This document shows positions 9,728 to 18,485 of a DNA stretch of 64,000 nucleotides, piece by piece; position 1 is the first letter of the stretch; each line of letters starts with the position of its first letter. Location: NCBI RefSeq assembly GCF_040256645.1, contig NZ_CP158281.1, positions 62,001-126,000 on the forward strand, given 5' to 3'. Position numbers and translations under genes: made by a program. The notes below the pieces were generated by a model, which was not told the origin of the DNA, searched no databases, and saw nothing but the letters and a program-made list of their open reading frames with translations. The stretch is from Brevibacterium sp. CBA3109 (GTDB taxonomy: Bacteria > Actinomycetota > Actinomycetes > Actinomycetales > Brevibacteriaceae).

Positions 9728-10220
9728 CGGGCACGGCGTCGTCCCATTCGGCCCAGGTCCGGATCGGGATCTGAGACTTCAGCAGCGACCCGGGTTTCGT
9801 ATGGGACCGGCCCCGGGGCAGCATCCTCTTACGTTCATTCGCGAGTTTCCGGTCGATCGTGGCCGCGCTCATCGACGTGATCAGGTCGGCTTGGGCATCG
9901 GTGAGGGTGAGTTCCTTGTCGCGTCTGAGCATCGGGACCAGGGTCGGCAGCATCGCGGCCATGAAGTTTGCCAGCTGGTGCCCTAAGGATGGCCCAGCAG
10001 GTGATCAAGGCCGGCAACAGGTCGGGAGTGTAGATCGGAGCCCGCCCGGGTCGGGGTTTGATGACTTTGGGTTTCAGGGCTTGACGTAGCGCGGTGCGGG
10101 CGTAGCGCGGTGGAAACCGGTGAGATCGACGAGTTCGTCAAGGATCCTGGTTTTGTCGGCCCGGTTGGCGTTTTTGTAGGCGAGGGCTTTCTTCTTCGTC
10201 ACGGCTTGTCGTTGCTTCAT
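9720..10220 (-). pseudogene. Decayed ISNCY/integrase-type transposase, N-terminal part
   Basis: Read on the minus strand from the ATG at 10220, the product begins MKQRQAVTKKKALAYKNANR and continues through ARTALRQALKPKVIKPRPGR, ALITCWAILRAPAGKL, LPTLVPMLRRDKELTLTDAQ, MSAATIDRKLANERKR and RSHTKPGSLLKSQIPIRTWA up to WDDAVPGY. This is the N-terminal region of a large integrase-core transposase (ISNCY-like group) common in actinobacteria. Two single-base frameshifts are visible, one near 10105 (a base missing after the codons for HR) and one near 9965. The catalytic core is missing beyond 9720, where the IS481 remnant abuts it tail to tail. Confidence 0.7.
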
Positions 10221-10350
10221 TGTCAACTCCATGAAAATCAGGCGTACTCGTCATTGGAGCCTGTGTGCTGGTGCCGCTCCGGTGGCGGAGGTTTGCTATG
10301 AGTCAACGCGCGTCATTGCGCGCGTTCTCTGAGCGGCTTAGTCTTGAAGC

Positions 10351-10542
10351 ATGAAGATGAGTACCGTATGGAGCATCATTGGCGCGATCATTGCCATCAT
10401 CATCGCATGGTGGGTGGTCAACGTCGCGTTCTCGATCGCCTGGTTCCTCGTCAAGGCGATCATCGCAGTGGTCGTCGCGGCCGTGATCTTCACCCTCATC
10501 AAACAGGCCTTCAAGTCCAAAGACCGCCAGAAACAGCGCTAG
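10351..10542 (+). CDS. Small membrane protein of unknown function
   Basis: A 63-residue protein made almost entirely of membrane-compatible sequence: one hydrophobic stretch at about 5-30 (IIGAIIAIIIAWWVVNVAFS) and a second at about 31-50, then a basic tail ending KSKDRQKQR. The positive tail suggests the C-terminus is cytoplasmic. Similar small two-helix proteins are widespread in actinobacteria without assigned roles. The start is the first of two nearby ATG codons (10351, 10357); no strong ribosome binding site is visible. It lies next to the insertion-sequence remnants and faces the dehydratase gene convergently. Confidence 0.65.
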   Translation: MKMSTVWSIIGAIIAIIIAWWVVNVAFSIAWFLVKAIIAVVVAAVIFTLIKQAFKSKDRQKQR

Positions 10543-10646
10543 AGGCTCGTAGCTCGCGCCGGAGACTCGCCGCTGCTGTCCTTCCTCCTGCGCGAATTTC
10601 CCCAGCTCTGCGCTATTTCGCGTGAGTGACCCCAATGCCTCATTTT

Positions 10647-10686
10647 GCGGACGAGAACCCTGTCTGCAAACAGGCCGCTCGTCCGC
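10647..10686. other. Nested stem-loop between convergent genes
   Basis: GCGGACGAG (10647-10655) pairs with CTCGTCCGC (10678-10686); inside it CCTGT pairs with ACAGG around a short loop. The structure lies between the end of the small membrane protein gene and the end of the dehydratase gene, so it may terminate one or both transcripts, though neither side has a run of T after the stem. Confidence 0.45.
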
Positions 10687-10720
10687 AGACCGGGGTGCAC
10701 ATGTCCGCAGATCACGTGAG

Positions 10721-11731
10721 TCAGAGATCGCCGAGGCTGGTGTTCGCCCCGCACAAGACGACGCAGACCTTCTCGCCGTCCGAGGGCACGTAGACACCTG
10801 AATCGCTGGACCCATGGATGCCGGCCAGCGCGGTGGCCGCCGCATGCTCGACAGCCAGTCGGTGCTCGCCCCACAGGTGACGTCGCGCGGAGACGATCTG
10901 CTCATCATCGACGAGCACCGAAGTGACCAGGTCATTCTGCGCAGCGGACACAGCCAAGGGCGTGGCGCGGCGAGCACCCAGAGAATCCGCGGCCACCGAA
11001 TCGACTGGGACGTCGACGGGCTCGCCGGCCTCCAACGCCGCGTTCAGTGCCCGACAGTTCTTCGGTTCCACCGCGACCGTGCGCACCCCGTGGAACGTCG
11101 CGGCCGTGGCCACACCGGCGAACAGGCCACCGCCGCCCACGGAGACGACGATGGTGTCGAGGTCGGGGATCTGCGAGAGAATCTCGGTCATCATCGTCCC
11201 GGCACCGGCGGCGATGAGCGGATGATCATAGGCGTGCGAGGCCAGGGCCCCCGAGGACTTGACGAACTGCTGGCAGGCCAGCGCCGCCTCGGCGTATTCC
11301 GAACCGATCAGACGCACCTCGGCACCGTAGCCGCGCAGGCGCTCGACCTTGACGGCCGGGGCATTGGCAGGCAGGAACACGGTCGCCGGAACATCGGCGT
11401 CCCGGGCAGCCCAGGCACAGGCCAGGCCCGCATTCCCACCCGATGCGATCGTCACCCCGGCCTCGGGAAAGGTGCCCTCGGCCAGATGAGCCTGGATGAA
11501 GTTCTGCGCGCCGCGGGCTTTGAACGTGCCCGTGTACTGCATGAACTCGAGGGCGAAGTGGACACCCGAACCGGCCGGATCGTCAGCCGGTGATGCACTC
11601 CATGTCGCGGCCGTCGGAGTCGGAGCCTCGGGGCGGTTCCCGGGCTGCGCCGAGGCCACTGTCACCGGGCGTACCCGACCGGCGATCCGTGCGGCGGCCG
11701 CTTCGATATCGGGATAGGACAACTCTGCCAC
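10721..11731 (-). CDS. Threonine/serine dehydratase-like PLP enzyme
   Basis: Fold-type II PLP enzyme of 336 residues. The cofactor lysine is Lys71 in TGTFKARGAQNF, the substrate loop is SGGNAG (97-102), and the phosphate-binding glycine loop is SVGGGGLFAG (GGGG at 199-202). It lacks a regulatory ACT domain, so it resembles catabolic threonine/serine dehydratases rather than biosynthetic IlvA. The expected reaction is deamination of threonine or serine to the 2-oxo acid and ammonia; the exact substrate is not readable. The start is GTG at 11731 behind GAGGAGG. It follows the MFS transporter gene by 95 bases on the same strand and could be cotranscribed with it. Confidence 0.85.
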   Translation of the reverse strand: MAELSYPDIEAAAARIAGRVRPVTVASAQPGNRPEAPTPTAATWSASPADDPAGSGVHFALEFMQYTGTFKARGAQNFIQAHLAEGTFPEAGVTIASGGNAGLACAWAARDADVPATVFLPANAPAVKVERLRGYGAEVRLIGSEYAEAALACQQFVKSSGALASHAYDHPLIAAGAGTMMTEILSQIPDLDTIVVSVGGGGLFAGVATAATFHGVRTVAVEPKNCRALNAALEAGEPVDVPVDSVAADSLGARRATPLAVSAAQNDLVTSVLVDDEQIVSARRHLWGEHRLAVEHAAATALAGIHGSSDSGVYVPSDGEKVCVVLCGANTSLGDL

Positions 11732-11826
11732 TGGTGCCTCCTCGGGCGCTTGCGTTGGTTGTTCTACAGCTTAAACCCCCGAGCTCAGGCCCGGGGGTCC
11801 TCAGCCCTCGGGCCGCAGCGCAAGCC

Positions 11827-13179
11827 TCAGCTCGTGTGCTTGGCGACGCCCAGCGGCACACCCTTGGGTTCCTTGACCAGGCTGACGGCGATGAGTGAGA
11901 TGACGCAGACGATAATCATGTAGACGGCGATCGACAGCGATGATCCGGTGCGCGCTAGCAGGGTCTCGGCGATCGTCGGGGCGAAGGCGCCGCCGAGGAT
12001 CGCGCCCAGGGCGTAGCCGATCGACACCCCCGAGTAGCGGACCTGCGGCGGGAACATCTCTGCATACATCGCCGACATCGGGCCGTAGGACAGGCCCATG
12101 CCGAGGGTGAGGACGAAGATGCCGATGCCGTACATCCAAATGCTGCCGCTGTCGATCATGAGGAACGTCGGGACCAGCCACACGATGAGGAGGATGTAGC
12201 CGATCTGGAAGGTCCGCACGCGCCCCAGCTTGTCCGACAGCGCCCCACCCCACATCGTGAAGACCAGCCAGCCGAAGCTTGCCAATGTCGTGGCCAACAG
12301 CACGGGAGCCCGGTCGAGACCGACCATGCCGCCCTGCTCGATGGGCATGGAGGCGTAGGCGGCGAAGAACGCGATGATCATGTAGCCCACGGCGTTGTTG
12401 CCGATGAAGATCAGAGCGGAGAGGACGACTTCCTTCGTGTTCTTCTTGAACAGTGTCGACAGCGGAGCCGAGGACTCCGCCTTGCGTTCGGCGAGTTCGG
12501 CGAAGATCGGGCTCTCCTCGACCTGGCGGCGAATGTAGTAGCCGATGAGAACGAGGACTACGGAGAACAGGAACGGAATCCTCCATCCGAAGCTTGCGAA
12601 CTGTTCGGGGCTGAGGATCGTGGTCAGGATCCAGATCACGCCGGTGGCGAGGATCATCCCGACCGGCACGCCGATCTGCGGGTAGGCGCCGAAGAGCCCG
12701 CGTTTGTTCACCGGCGCGTGTTCGACCGAGAGCAGTGCGGCACCGCCCCATTCGCCGCCGGCGGAGAAGCCCTGCAGGATCCGCAGGAGCGTGAGCAGGA
12801 TGGGGGCTCCCACACCGATGGCCGCATAGTTGGGCAGGAGTCCGATGAGCGAGGTCGCGGCACCCATGAGGACGAGCGTGAGGACCAGCATCTTCTTGCG
12901 TCCGATGCGATCGCCGAGGTGGCCGGCGATGATCGCGCCCAGTGGCCTGAACAGGAATGAGATTCCCAGAGAGGCCCAGGCCATGATCTGGCCCAGTGCC
13001 GGATTGTCGGAGGCCAGGGGGCCGAAGTACTGGGCCGAGAGGATGAGGCCGGCGGCCTGGGCATAGATGAAGAAGTCGTACCACTCGATCGTGGTGCCGA
13101 CGAGGGTTCCGGCCAGAACCCTGCGCTCCTCGCGCGTGATCGAGGTCGGTGCTGCCGCTGCGGGCGAAGCTGAAGACAT
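11827..13179 (-). CDS. MFS transporter, metabolite:H+ symporter type; candidate phenylacetate importer
   Basis: Inner-membrane transporter of 450 residues with 12 predicted helices, of the MHS branch (ProP, ShiA, aromatic and carboxylic acid importers). Diagnostic pieces are the start of helix 1 after VLAGTLVGTTIEWYDFFIYA, the loop motif GHLGDRIGRKKML between helices 2 and 3, and RILQGFSAGGEWGGAALL in helix 4. The central loop and second half (ALSDKLGRVRTFQIG) are intact. The gene is divergent from paaZ. A motif shared with the paa promoters lies about 78 bases upstream of its start, which places it in the phenylacetate regulon by inference and suggests phenylacetate or a related aromatic acid as its substrate. 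Confidence 0.85.
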   Translation of the reverse strand: MSSASPAAAAPTSITREERRVLAGTLVGTTIEWYDFFIYAQAAGLILSAQYFGPLASDNPALGQIMAWASLGISFLFRPLGAIIAGHLGDRIGRKKMLVLTLVLMGAATSLIGLLPNYAAIGVGAPILLTLLRILQGFSAGGEWGGAALLSVEHAPVNKRGLFGAYPQIGVPVGMILATGVIWILTTILSPEQFASFGWRIPFLFSVVLVLIGYYIRRQVEESPIFAELAERKAESSAPLSTLFKKNTKEVVLSALIFIGNNAVGYMIIAFFAAYASMPIEQGGMVGLDRAPVLLATTLASFGWLVFTMWGGALSDKLGRVRTFQIGYILLIVWLVPTFLMIDSGSIWMYGIGIFVLTLGMGLSYGPMSAMYAEMFPPQVRYSGVSIGYALGAILGGAFAPTIAETLLARTGSSLSIAVYMIIVCVISLIAVSLVKEPKGVPLGVAKHTS

Positions 13180-13256
13180 GAGAGAACTTTCCCTGGGTGA
13201 TGTGCTGCGGGGCGGCGGTCCTCGACCCTGAGTGATCGTCGACGCTTCCGCGCAAG

Positions 13257-13277
13257 TGACTGAATGGTCAGTAATTA
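13257..13277. promoter_or_regulatory. paa operator-like site upstream of the MFS transporter
   Basis: Reads TGACTGAATGGTCAGTAATTA on the plus strand in positions 13257-13277 (key half-site TGGTCAGTAA). It aligns with sites at 13451, 18465 and 18736. It sits 78 bases upstream of the transporter start, where a TetR-type repressor could block transcription. Confidence 0.55.
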
Positions 13278-13450
13278 CCGTAAATCGTAATGCACGTGGT
13301 GATCGGTGTCACGTTGCAGGTGGGTGACTTGCCGCGTCGGGCGAGGCGGCCCGAAAAGTTCGGCACGCTGCGCCCGCCGGGTCCTGACTCCCGTCCTTCC
13401 GGAAGAGACGCGGTGCACGACGGTTCGAATGCCACACCTGCAATGACAAT

Positions 13451-13472
13451 AACCGACCAATTGGTTAGTATT
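13451..13472. promoter_or_regulatory. paa operator-like site upstream of paaZ
   Basis: Core ACCAATTGGT is a perfect 10-base palindrome within AACCGACCAATTGGTTAGTA, about 75 bases before the paaZ start. It matches the other three sites of this motif in the window and is the most symmetric of them. The likely binder is the TetR-type regulator encoded at 15687-16409 (inference). Confidence 0.6.
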
Positions 13473-13546
13473 AATTGCAGGAATCGGCAGCGGTGCCGAA
13501 GATGGCCGCCGTGCACCGGAGACATCGTTGAACAGGGAGAGCAGAC

Positions 13547-15583
13547 ATGACCGAAATTCTCAGTTCGTATGTGGCAGGCGACTGGCACACCCCCGGCGGG
13601 AGCCCCGACAGTGCCCGAGTTGTCCACGACGCCACCAACGGGCAGGTTCTCCACCACGTCTCCTCAGCCGGCATCGACTTCGCAGCCGTCAATGAGCATG
13701 CCCGCAGCACCGGCATCTCCGAACTGCAGAAGCTGACCTTCCACCAGCGCGGTGTGATCCTCAAGAAGCTCGGCGCCTACCTTATGGAACGGGCCAAGGA
13801 CTACCACGAGATCTCGTTTTCCACCGGCACGACCAAGCGCGACGGGTTCGTCGACATCGAAGGCGGCATCGGCACCCTCTTCGCCTATTCCGGCGTCGCC
13901 CGTCGACAGATGCCCAACTCCACGGTCCATCTCGACGGCGGGGTCGAGCGCCTGTCGAAGAACGGCACCTTCGTCGGCCGCCACATCCTGACCTCCCGAC
14001 AGGGTCTGGCAGTCCAGATCAACGCCTTCAACTTCCCTGTCTGGGGCATGCTCGAGAAGTTCGGCCCCATGTTCGTCGCCGGTATCCCCGTCGTCGTCAA
14101 ACCCGCCACCGACACCGCCCACCTGACCAGCGCCGTGGTTGCCGACATGATCGAATCCGGGTTGCTGCCGGCCGGTGCCATCCAGCTCATCAGCGGCGAC
14201 GTGACTCCAATGTTCGACCATCTGGCCGAACAGGATGCGATTGCCTTCACCGGTTCCGCGGCCACGGCGAAGCACCTCGGCGGCCTGGAATGCGTGCGTG
14301 ATCGCGGCACGCGCTTCTTCGCCGAGGCTGACTCGCTGAACTTCTCCCTGCTGGGCCCCGATGCCGGGCCGGGCACCGAGGAATTCGACCTCTTCGTCTC
14401 CGGCGTCGTCGCCGAGATGACCGTCAAGGCCGGGCAGAAGTGCACGGCGATCCGTCGCACATTCGTCCCCGAAGAGCACAGAGAAGCCGTCGCCGAGGCA
14501 CTCGTCGCCAAGCTCGCGACTCAAGGCGTCGGTGACCCCCGTGAGAAGTCCACCCGGCTGGGACCGGTCGTATCGGACAAACAGCGCGATGACGTCCTCG
14601 ACGCCATCGATGAGATCACCTCGGCGGGGGCCCACGTCCTCACCGGCGGTCGCGAAGCCTCCGATGAACTGGCGAAGAACCTCGGCGGAGCCTATGTCGC
14701 TGCCACGGTCCTCCAGGCCGACGATCCGTGGGTCGACGCGGTCCACGACATCGAGGCCTTCGGGCCGGTGACCTCGCTGATCTCCTATTCCTCCACCGAA
14801 GAAGCTGTTCGTCTGGCCGCTCGCGGGCGCGGATCGCTGGTCGGCTCGGTCGTCACCCACGATGCCGGGTTCGCCACCGAATTCGTCCGCCAGGTCGCCC
14901 CCTGGCACGGACGCATCCTCGTCCTCGACCGCGACGACGCCGAAGAATCGACCGGGCACGGTTCGCCCCTGCCCACCCTCATCCATGGCGGCCCGGGACG
15001 CGCCGGCGGCGGCGAGGAGTTGGGCGGACTGCGCGGCATCACACACTTCATGCAGCGCACCGCGATCCAGGCCTCCCCGGACATGCTCACTGCCATCGGC
15101 GGAGAATGGGTCGCCGGTGCCGAACGCCGGACGGGCCAGCATCCATTCACGAAGACCCTGGCCGATCTGCGCCTCGGCGATGCCCTCGAATCCGAGTGGC
15201 GCACCGTCAGCCTCGAGGACATCTCGCACTTCGCGGAATTCACGGGAGATACCTTCTATGCCCACACCGACGAGGAGGCGGCGGCCGCGAACCCGTTCTT
15301 CCCGGGACGCGTGGCACATGGCTACCTCATCGTGTCCTTCGCCGCAGGGCTCTTCGTCCAGCCGGACCCCGGCCCGGTGCTCGCGAACTACGGGCTCGAG
15401 GGACTGACCTTCATTACACCCGTCTCACCAGGGGATTCGCTCAAGGTGACCCTGACCGCGAAGTGCATCACACCGCGTGAGACCGACGAGTACGGCGAGG
15501 TTCGCTGGGACGCGGCAGTCGTTAACCAGAACGACGAGCCCGTCGCGAACTACGACGTGCTCACACTTGTCGCCAAGGAGTAG
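13547..15583 (+). CDS. paaZ: Phenylacetate degradation bifunctional protein PaaZ (ring opening)
   Basis: Opens the oxepin-CoA ring hydrolytically and oxidises the resulting semialdehyde to 3-oxo-5,6-dehydrosuberyl-CoA. The 678-residue fusion has both domains: aldehyde dehydrogenase (about 1-530) with catalytic Cys299 in KAGQKCTAIRR and Glu260 in RFFAEADSLNFS, and a C-terminal MaoC-type hot-dog hydratase (about 540-678) with Asp568 and His573 in FTGDTFYAH. Spacing matches the E. coli enzyme. The ATG has GGGAGAG upstream. It is transcribed toward the convergent paaI-paaK-paaR unit and is preceded by a paa operator-like palindrome, so it is probably its own transcription unit in the regulon. Confidence 0.95.
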   Translation: MTEILSSYVAGDWHTPGGSPDSARVVHDATNGQVLHHVSSAGIDFAAVNEHARSTGISELQKLTFHQRGVILKKLGAYLMERAKDYHEISFSTGTTKRDGFVDIEGGIGTLFAYSGVARRQMPNSTVHLDGGVERLSKNGTFVGRHILTSRQGLAVQINAFNFPVWGMLEKFGPMFVAGIPVVVKPATDTAHLTSAVVADMIESGLLPAGAIQLISGDVTPMFDHLAEQDAIAFTGSAATAKHLGGLECVRDRGTRFFAEADSLNFSLLGPDAGPGTEEFDLFVSGVVAEMTVKAGQKCTAIRRTFVPEEHREAVAEALVAKLATQGVGDPREKSTRLGPVVSDKQRDDVLDAIDEITSAGAHVLTGGREASDELAKNLGGAYVAATVLQADDPWVDAVHDIEAFGPVTSLISYSSTEEAVRLAARGRGSLVGSVVTHDAGFATEFVRQVAPWHGRILVLDRDDAEESTGHGSPLPTLIHGGPGRAGGGEELGGLRGITHFMQRTAIQASPDMLTAIGGEWVAGAERRTGQHPFTKTLADLRLGDALESEWRTVSLEDISHFAEFTGDTFYAHTDEEAAAANPFFPGRVAHGYLIVSFAAGLFVQPDPGPVLANYGLEGLTFITPVSPGDSLKVTLTAKCITPRETDEYGEVRWDAAVVNQNDEPVANYDVLTLVAKE

Positions 15584-15686
15584 GCGCACAGTCTTCAGCG
15601 ATTGCTGTCAGAATCACCAACCGTTTGAGCTATGTCGGGATGCGGGTTGGCGCAGGTGCGCCCGGCGGGACGAGTGGCGCGGGGCC

Positions 15687-16409
15687 TCAGACCTCGAGGC
15701 CGCTGAAGGCCATCGAGGTCACTGCGTCGGCGATGGTCTCGGGCTCGACAGGGTAGCTGGGGCGATACCACTCGGTGATGGAGTTGACCATGCCGAAGAG
15801 CAGGCGGGTGACCAGGCCGGGTGTGAAGTCCGAGCGCAGGCCGCCCTCGGCGATCGCCTCGTCGACCAGGGCCCTGATCTTGTCATCGATCATGCGGCGC
15901 TGGGCGAGGGCTTCGCGTTCGACGTCTGAGTTTCCCCGCACTCGCAGCAGCAGCGTCACGGAGTGGTGGTATTCGATGAGGATGACAACACTGGCGTGCA
16001 CGGCTGCCCGCAGGCGTTCGAGCGCGGTGAGGCCGGTGCGCTGGCGTTCGTCCTCGACCGCTGAGTCCAGAGCGCTGATGCCGCGGTTGATCGCTAAGTG
16101 CAGCAGCTCTTCCTTCGACTTCACGTGATGGTAGATCGCGGACTTCGTGATTCCGAGCTCGCGCGCCACAGTGTCCATGGACGTGCCGTCATAGCCGCGC
16201 GAGACGAAGACCTCGGTGGCCTTGTTGATCAGTGTCTCGCGGTCGTAGCCGGGCCGTCCGCGACGGGTGCGCTTGGGCTGTGCCGGTGCGCCCGCCTCGG
16301 CGCCCGCGTCCGGTTCGGACCCAACGCCCGCCTCGGCGCCCACGGCAGCATCGACACCTGACTCGAGGTCAGGTGTGGGCTCAAGTGAAGACGTTTTCGG
16401 CATGCGCAC
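15687..16409 (-). CDS. paaR: TetR-family regulator of the paa genes
   Basis: TetR-type repressor of 240 residues. An unusually long Ala/Glu/Pro-rich N-terminal tail (about 1-50) precedes the DNA-binding domain (about 55-100: DRETLINKATEVFVSRGYDG, then TSMDTVARELGITKSAIYHH, then VKSKEELL). The rest is the helical ligand-binding domain. As last gene of paaI-paaK-paaR it is autoregulated if it controls the paaI promoter. TetR-type PaaR proteins in actinobacteria and other bacteria respond to phenylacetyl-CoA; that this one does is inference from context. An ATG two codons later (16403) is an alternative start. Confidence 0.85.
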   Translation of the reverse strand: MRMPKTSSLEPTPDLESGVDAAVGAEAGVGSEPDAGAEAGAPAQPKRTRRGRPGYDRETLINKATEVFVSRGYDGTSMDTVARELGITKSAIYHHVKSKEELLHLAINRGISALDSAVEDERQRTGLTALERLRAAVHASVVILIEYHHSVTLLLRVRGNSDVEREALAQRRMIDDKIRALVDEAIAEGGLRSDFTPGLVTRLLFGMVNSITEWYRPSYPVEPETIADAVTSMAFSGLEV

Positions 16410-16478
16410 CAGTCTAACCAGCCCGCGGTACGCGCGCCGCGATCCCCGTCACAGCAGCGATCCGCTTCGCGGGCTCGC

Positions 16479-17774
16479 TCACCTGAGGCCCTCGCGGCGG
16501 TCGATGATGCGCTTGAGCTTGCCGACCGAGCGGGGCAGCTCACCGGGTTGGAGCACCGACACGGTCGACGAGACGCCCAGGCGCTGCTTGATCCGAGACG
16601 CGACCTGGCCATTCAGCCCGTCGAGTTCGACAGCGCCCACGCCTTCGCGGCACTCGACCTCGACGGTGACTTCGTCCATGCGACCGGGACGAGTGAGCAC
16701 CAGCTGGAAGTGGGGGCTTAAGTGTTCGAACTCGAAGAGCACGGACTCGACGTTGGCCGGGTAGACGTTGACGCCGCGGATGATCATGAGGTCGTCGGAC
16801 CGGCCGGTGATGCGCGAGATGCGGCGGAAGTTTGGGCTCGCAGTGCCGGGCAGAAGGCTCGCCAGATCATGTGTGCGGTAGCGGATGATCGGCAGCGCCT
16901 CCTTCGTCAGCGAAGTGAAGACAAGTTCGCCCTCCTCGCCGTCGGGCAGGGCCTCGCCGGTGTAGGGGTCGACGATCTCCGGGTAGAAGTGATCCTCCCA
17001 GATGGTCGGGCCGTCCTTGGTCTCTGCGGATTCGCAGGCCACACCAGGGCCCATGACTTCGGACAGGCCGTAGATGTCGACGGCATTGATGCTGAAGGAC
17101 TTCTCGATCTCCTTGCGCATCTCGTCCGTCCACGGCTCGGCGCCGCAGATCGCGGTCTTCAGACTCGTCGTCGTGGGGTCGACGCCCTGCCTGCGGAACT
17201 CGTCGAGGATGGTCAGCAGATAGGTCGGCGTGGCCGTGATGATGTCGGGCTTGAAGTCCTGGATCAGCTGCACCTGCCGCTGAGTCTGCCCACCGGAGAC
17301 CGGGATGACTGTGAACCCGTGCCGCTCCGCACCGTGGACGCCCAGACCGCCGGTGAACAGCCCGTAGCCGTAGGCGTTGTGCATCATCTGACCACGTTTT
17401 CCGCCTGCGCCGAGGATTGAGCGTGCGATGAGGCTGCCCCACTTGTCGAGGTCGCCCAGCGTATAGCCCACGACGGTCGGCAGTCCGGTCGTGCCCGAGG
17501 ACGCGTGGACACGAGCGACCTCTTCACGCGGAACGGCGAACATCCCGAACGGATAGTTGTCGCGCAGGTCCTGTTTGTTCGTAAATGGCAGCTTCGCGAT
17601 GTCGTCAAGGCTGGTGATGTCGGCAGGGGTCACGCCGAGCTCGTCGAACGCCTGCCGATAGAACGGCACCTTCTCATAGACCTTCGTGACCGTGGACTGG
17701 AGGTTGGCGAGCTGGTCGGCACGCAGCTCATCGAGGCTCATGCGCTGGCCGGCGTCGAGATCATTGGCAGTCAT
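16479..17774 (-). CDS. paaK: Phenylacetate-CoA ligase
   Basis: Activates phenylacetate to phenylacetyl-CoA with ATP, the first committed step of the pathway. Product of 431 residues from the ATG at 17774, chosen because AAGGAG lies 6 bases upstream; an ATG six codons earlier lacks a site. The adenylate-forming motif HASSGTTGLPTVVGYT lies near 95-110, the DIYGLSEVMGPG motif near 240, and the C-terminal domain starts around GRSDDLMIIRGVNVYP, which is characteristic of PaaK. It lies between paaI upstream and paaR downstream on the same strand. Confidence 0.95.
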   Translation of the reverse strand: MTANDLDAGQRMSLDELRADQLANLQSTVTKVYEKVPFYRQAFDELGVTPADITSLDDIAKLPFTNKQDLRDNYPFGMFAVPREEVARVHASSGTTGLPTVVGYTLGDLDKWGSLIARSILGAGGKRGQMMHNAYGYGLFTGGLGVHGAERHGFTVIPVSGGQTQRQVQLIQDFKPDIITATPTYLLTILDEFRRQGVDPTTTSLKTAICGAEPWTDEMRKEIEKSFSINAVDIYGLSEVMGPGVACESAETKDGPTIWEDHFYPEIVDPYTGEALPDGEEGELVFTSLTKEALPIIRYRTHDLASLLPGTASPNFRRISRITGRSDDLMIIRGVNVYPANVESVLFEFEHLSPHFQLVLTRPGRMDEVTVEVECREGVGAVELDGLNGQVASRIKQRLGVSSTVSVLQPGELPRSVGKLKRIIDRREGLR

Positions 17775-17875
17775 CGTTGTCTCCTTGGTCAATCCTGGTG
17801 TGCTTCGCAGTTCGTGAGGCGCCGAGGCGGGGCGTCGTGTCAGGGGCCGCCGGGTGGGGTATCCCTGAGTTCAGG

Positions 17876-18343
17876 TCAGGGTGAGGTCGTCGTCGGCTTC
17901 GGCGGTGGCAGGGTGCGGGAGCGGCCGCGATAGACCGCGATGATCTCGTCACCGCGTCTGACTTCGACGTCGTAGACGCCGGAACGGCCCTGCTTGACGA
18001 CTTCGCGACCGTGAGCGATAAGGTGATCGCCCATGAAGGTGGGCTTGAGGAAGTCGATGTCTCCGCCGGAGGCGACTGTGATCGAACCCGGATAGTTGCA
18101 GGCCATCGCGAAGGTGGTGTCGGCGAAGAGGAAGACATAGCCGCCGTGGGTGATGTCGTGGCCGTTGGTCATTATCTCGGTGATCGTCATCGAACACTGC
18201 GCCCAGCCGGGGCCGTGATCGTCGACGGTGATGCCCAGATGCTGGGAGGCGCGATCGTTGGCGAACATCGCCGCGGCGCCGGCCGGCTCCTCGCCTTCGT
18301 CGCCGTGGACTGTCGCTGTCGCCTCGTGGCTGGGTTCTCCCAT
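17876..18343 (-). CDS. paaI: Phenylacetyl-CoA-type hot-dog thioesterase
   Basis: Acyl-CoA thioesterase of the PaaI family, 155 residues. It relieves CoA sequestration by hydrolysing stalled phenylacetyl-CoA or ring-hydroxylated derivatives. The hot-dog active-site region reads NGHDITHGGYVFLFADTTFA, with the family's catalytic Asp and His context. The N-terminal 25 residues are a short acidic extension. GAGGAGG precedes the ATG. It is first in the paaI-paaK-paaR operon, divergent from paaA, and about 120 bases downstream of an operator-like site. Confidence 0.9.
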   Translation of the reverse strand: MGEPSHEATATVHGDEGEEPAGAAAMFANDRASQHLGITVDDHGPGWAQCSMTITEIMTNGHDITHGGYVFLFADTTFAMACNYPGSITVASGGDIDFLKPTFMGDHLIAHGREVVKQGRSGVYDVEVRRGDEIIAVYRGRSRTLPPPKPTTTSP

Positions 18344-18464
18344 GTCAGGCTCCTCCTCGAGTCGCTGGTTGATGGCACTCTCAGCCGCTGAGACTGCACG
18401 TGAATGATGGGGATCGATTCCTCGCGGAACCCAGCAGGAGTGCCCTGGAGCGACGTCGGAGAAT

Positions 18465-18485
18465 AAACGACCATCTGGTCAATAA
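18465..18485. promoter_or_regulatory. paa operator-like site upstream of paaI
   Basis: Contains GACCATCTGGTC, an inverted repeat of GACCA and TGGTC around two bases, followed by AATAAA. It aligns with the other three paa sites and lies 122 bases upstream of the paaI start. Confidence 0.6.

Larger units (their letters stand above)
13180..13546. other. Divergent intergenic region between MFS transporter and paaZ
   Basis: A 367-base control region without a supportable gene. It holds two copies of the paa operator-like motif placed almost symmetrically, one 78 bases from the transporter start and one 75 bases from the paaZ start, each in an AT-richer patch. The middle (about 13320-13430) is GC-rich and featureless. 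Confidence 0.7.

Noticed and set aside
10303..10977. Minus-strand frame covering the small membrane protein and dehydratase end
   Set aside because: It is antisense to one gene and out of frame with another, with no recognisable domain.
11801..13255. Arg/His-rich frame overlapping the MFS transporter
   Set aside because: Frame-shifted shadow of the transporter; the composition is typical of the wrong frame in high-GC DNA.
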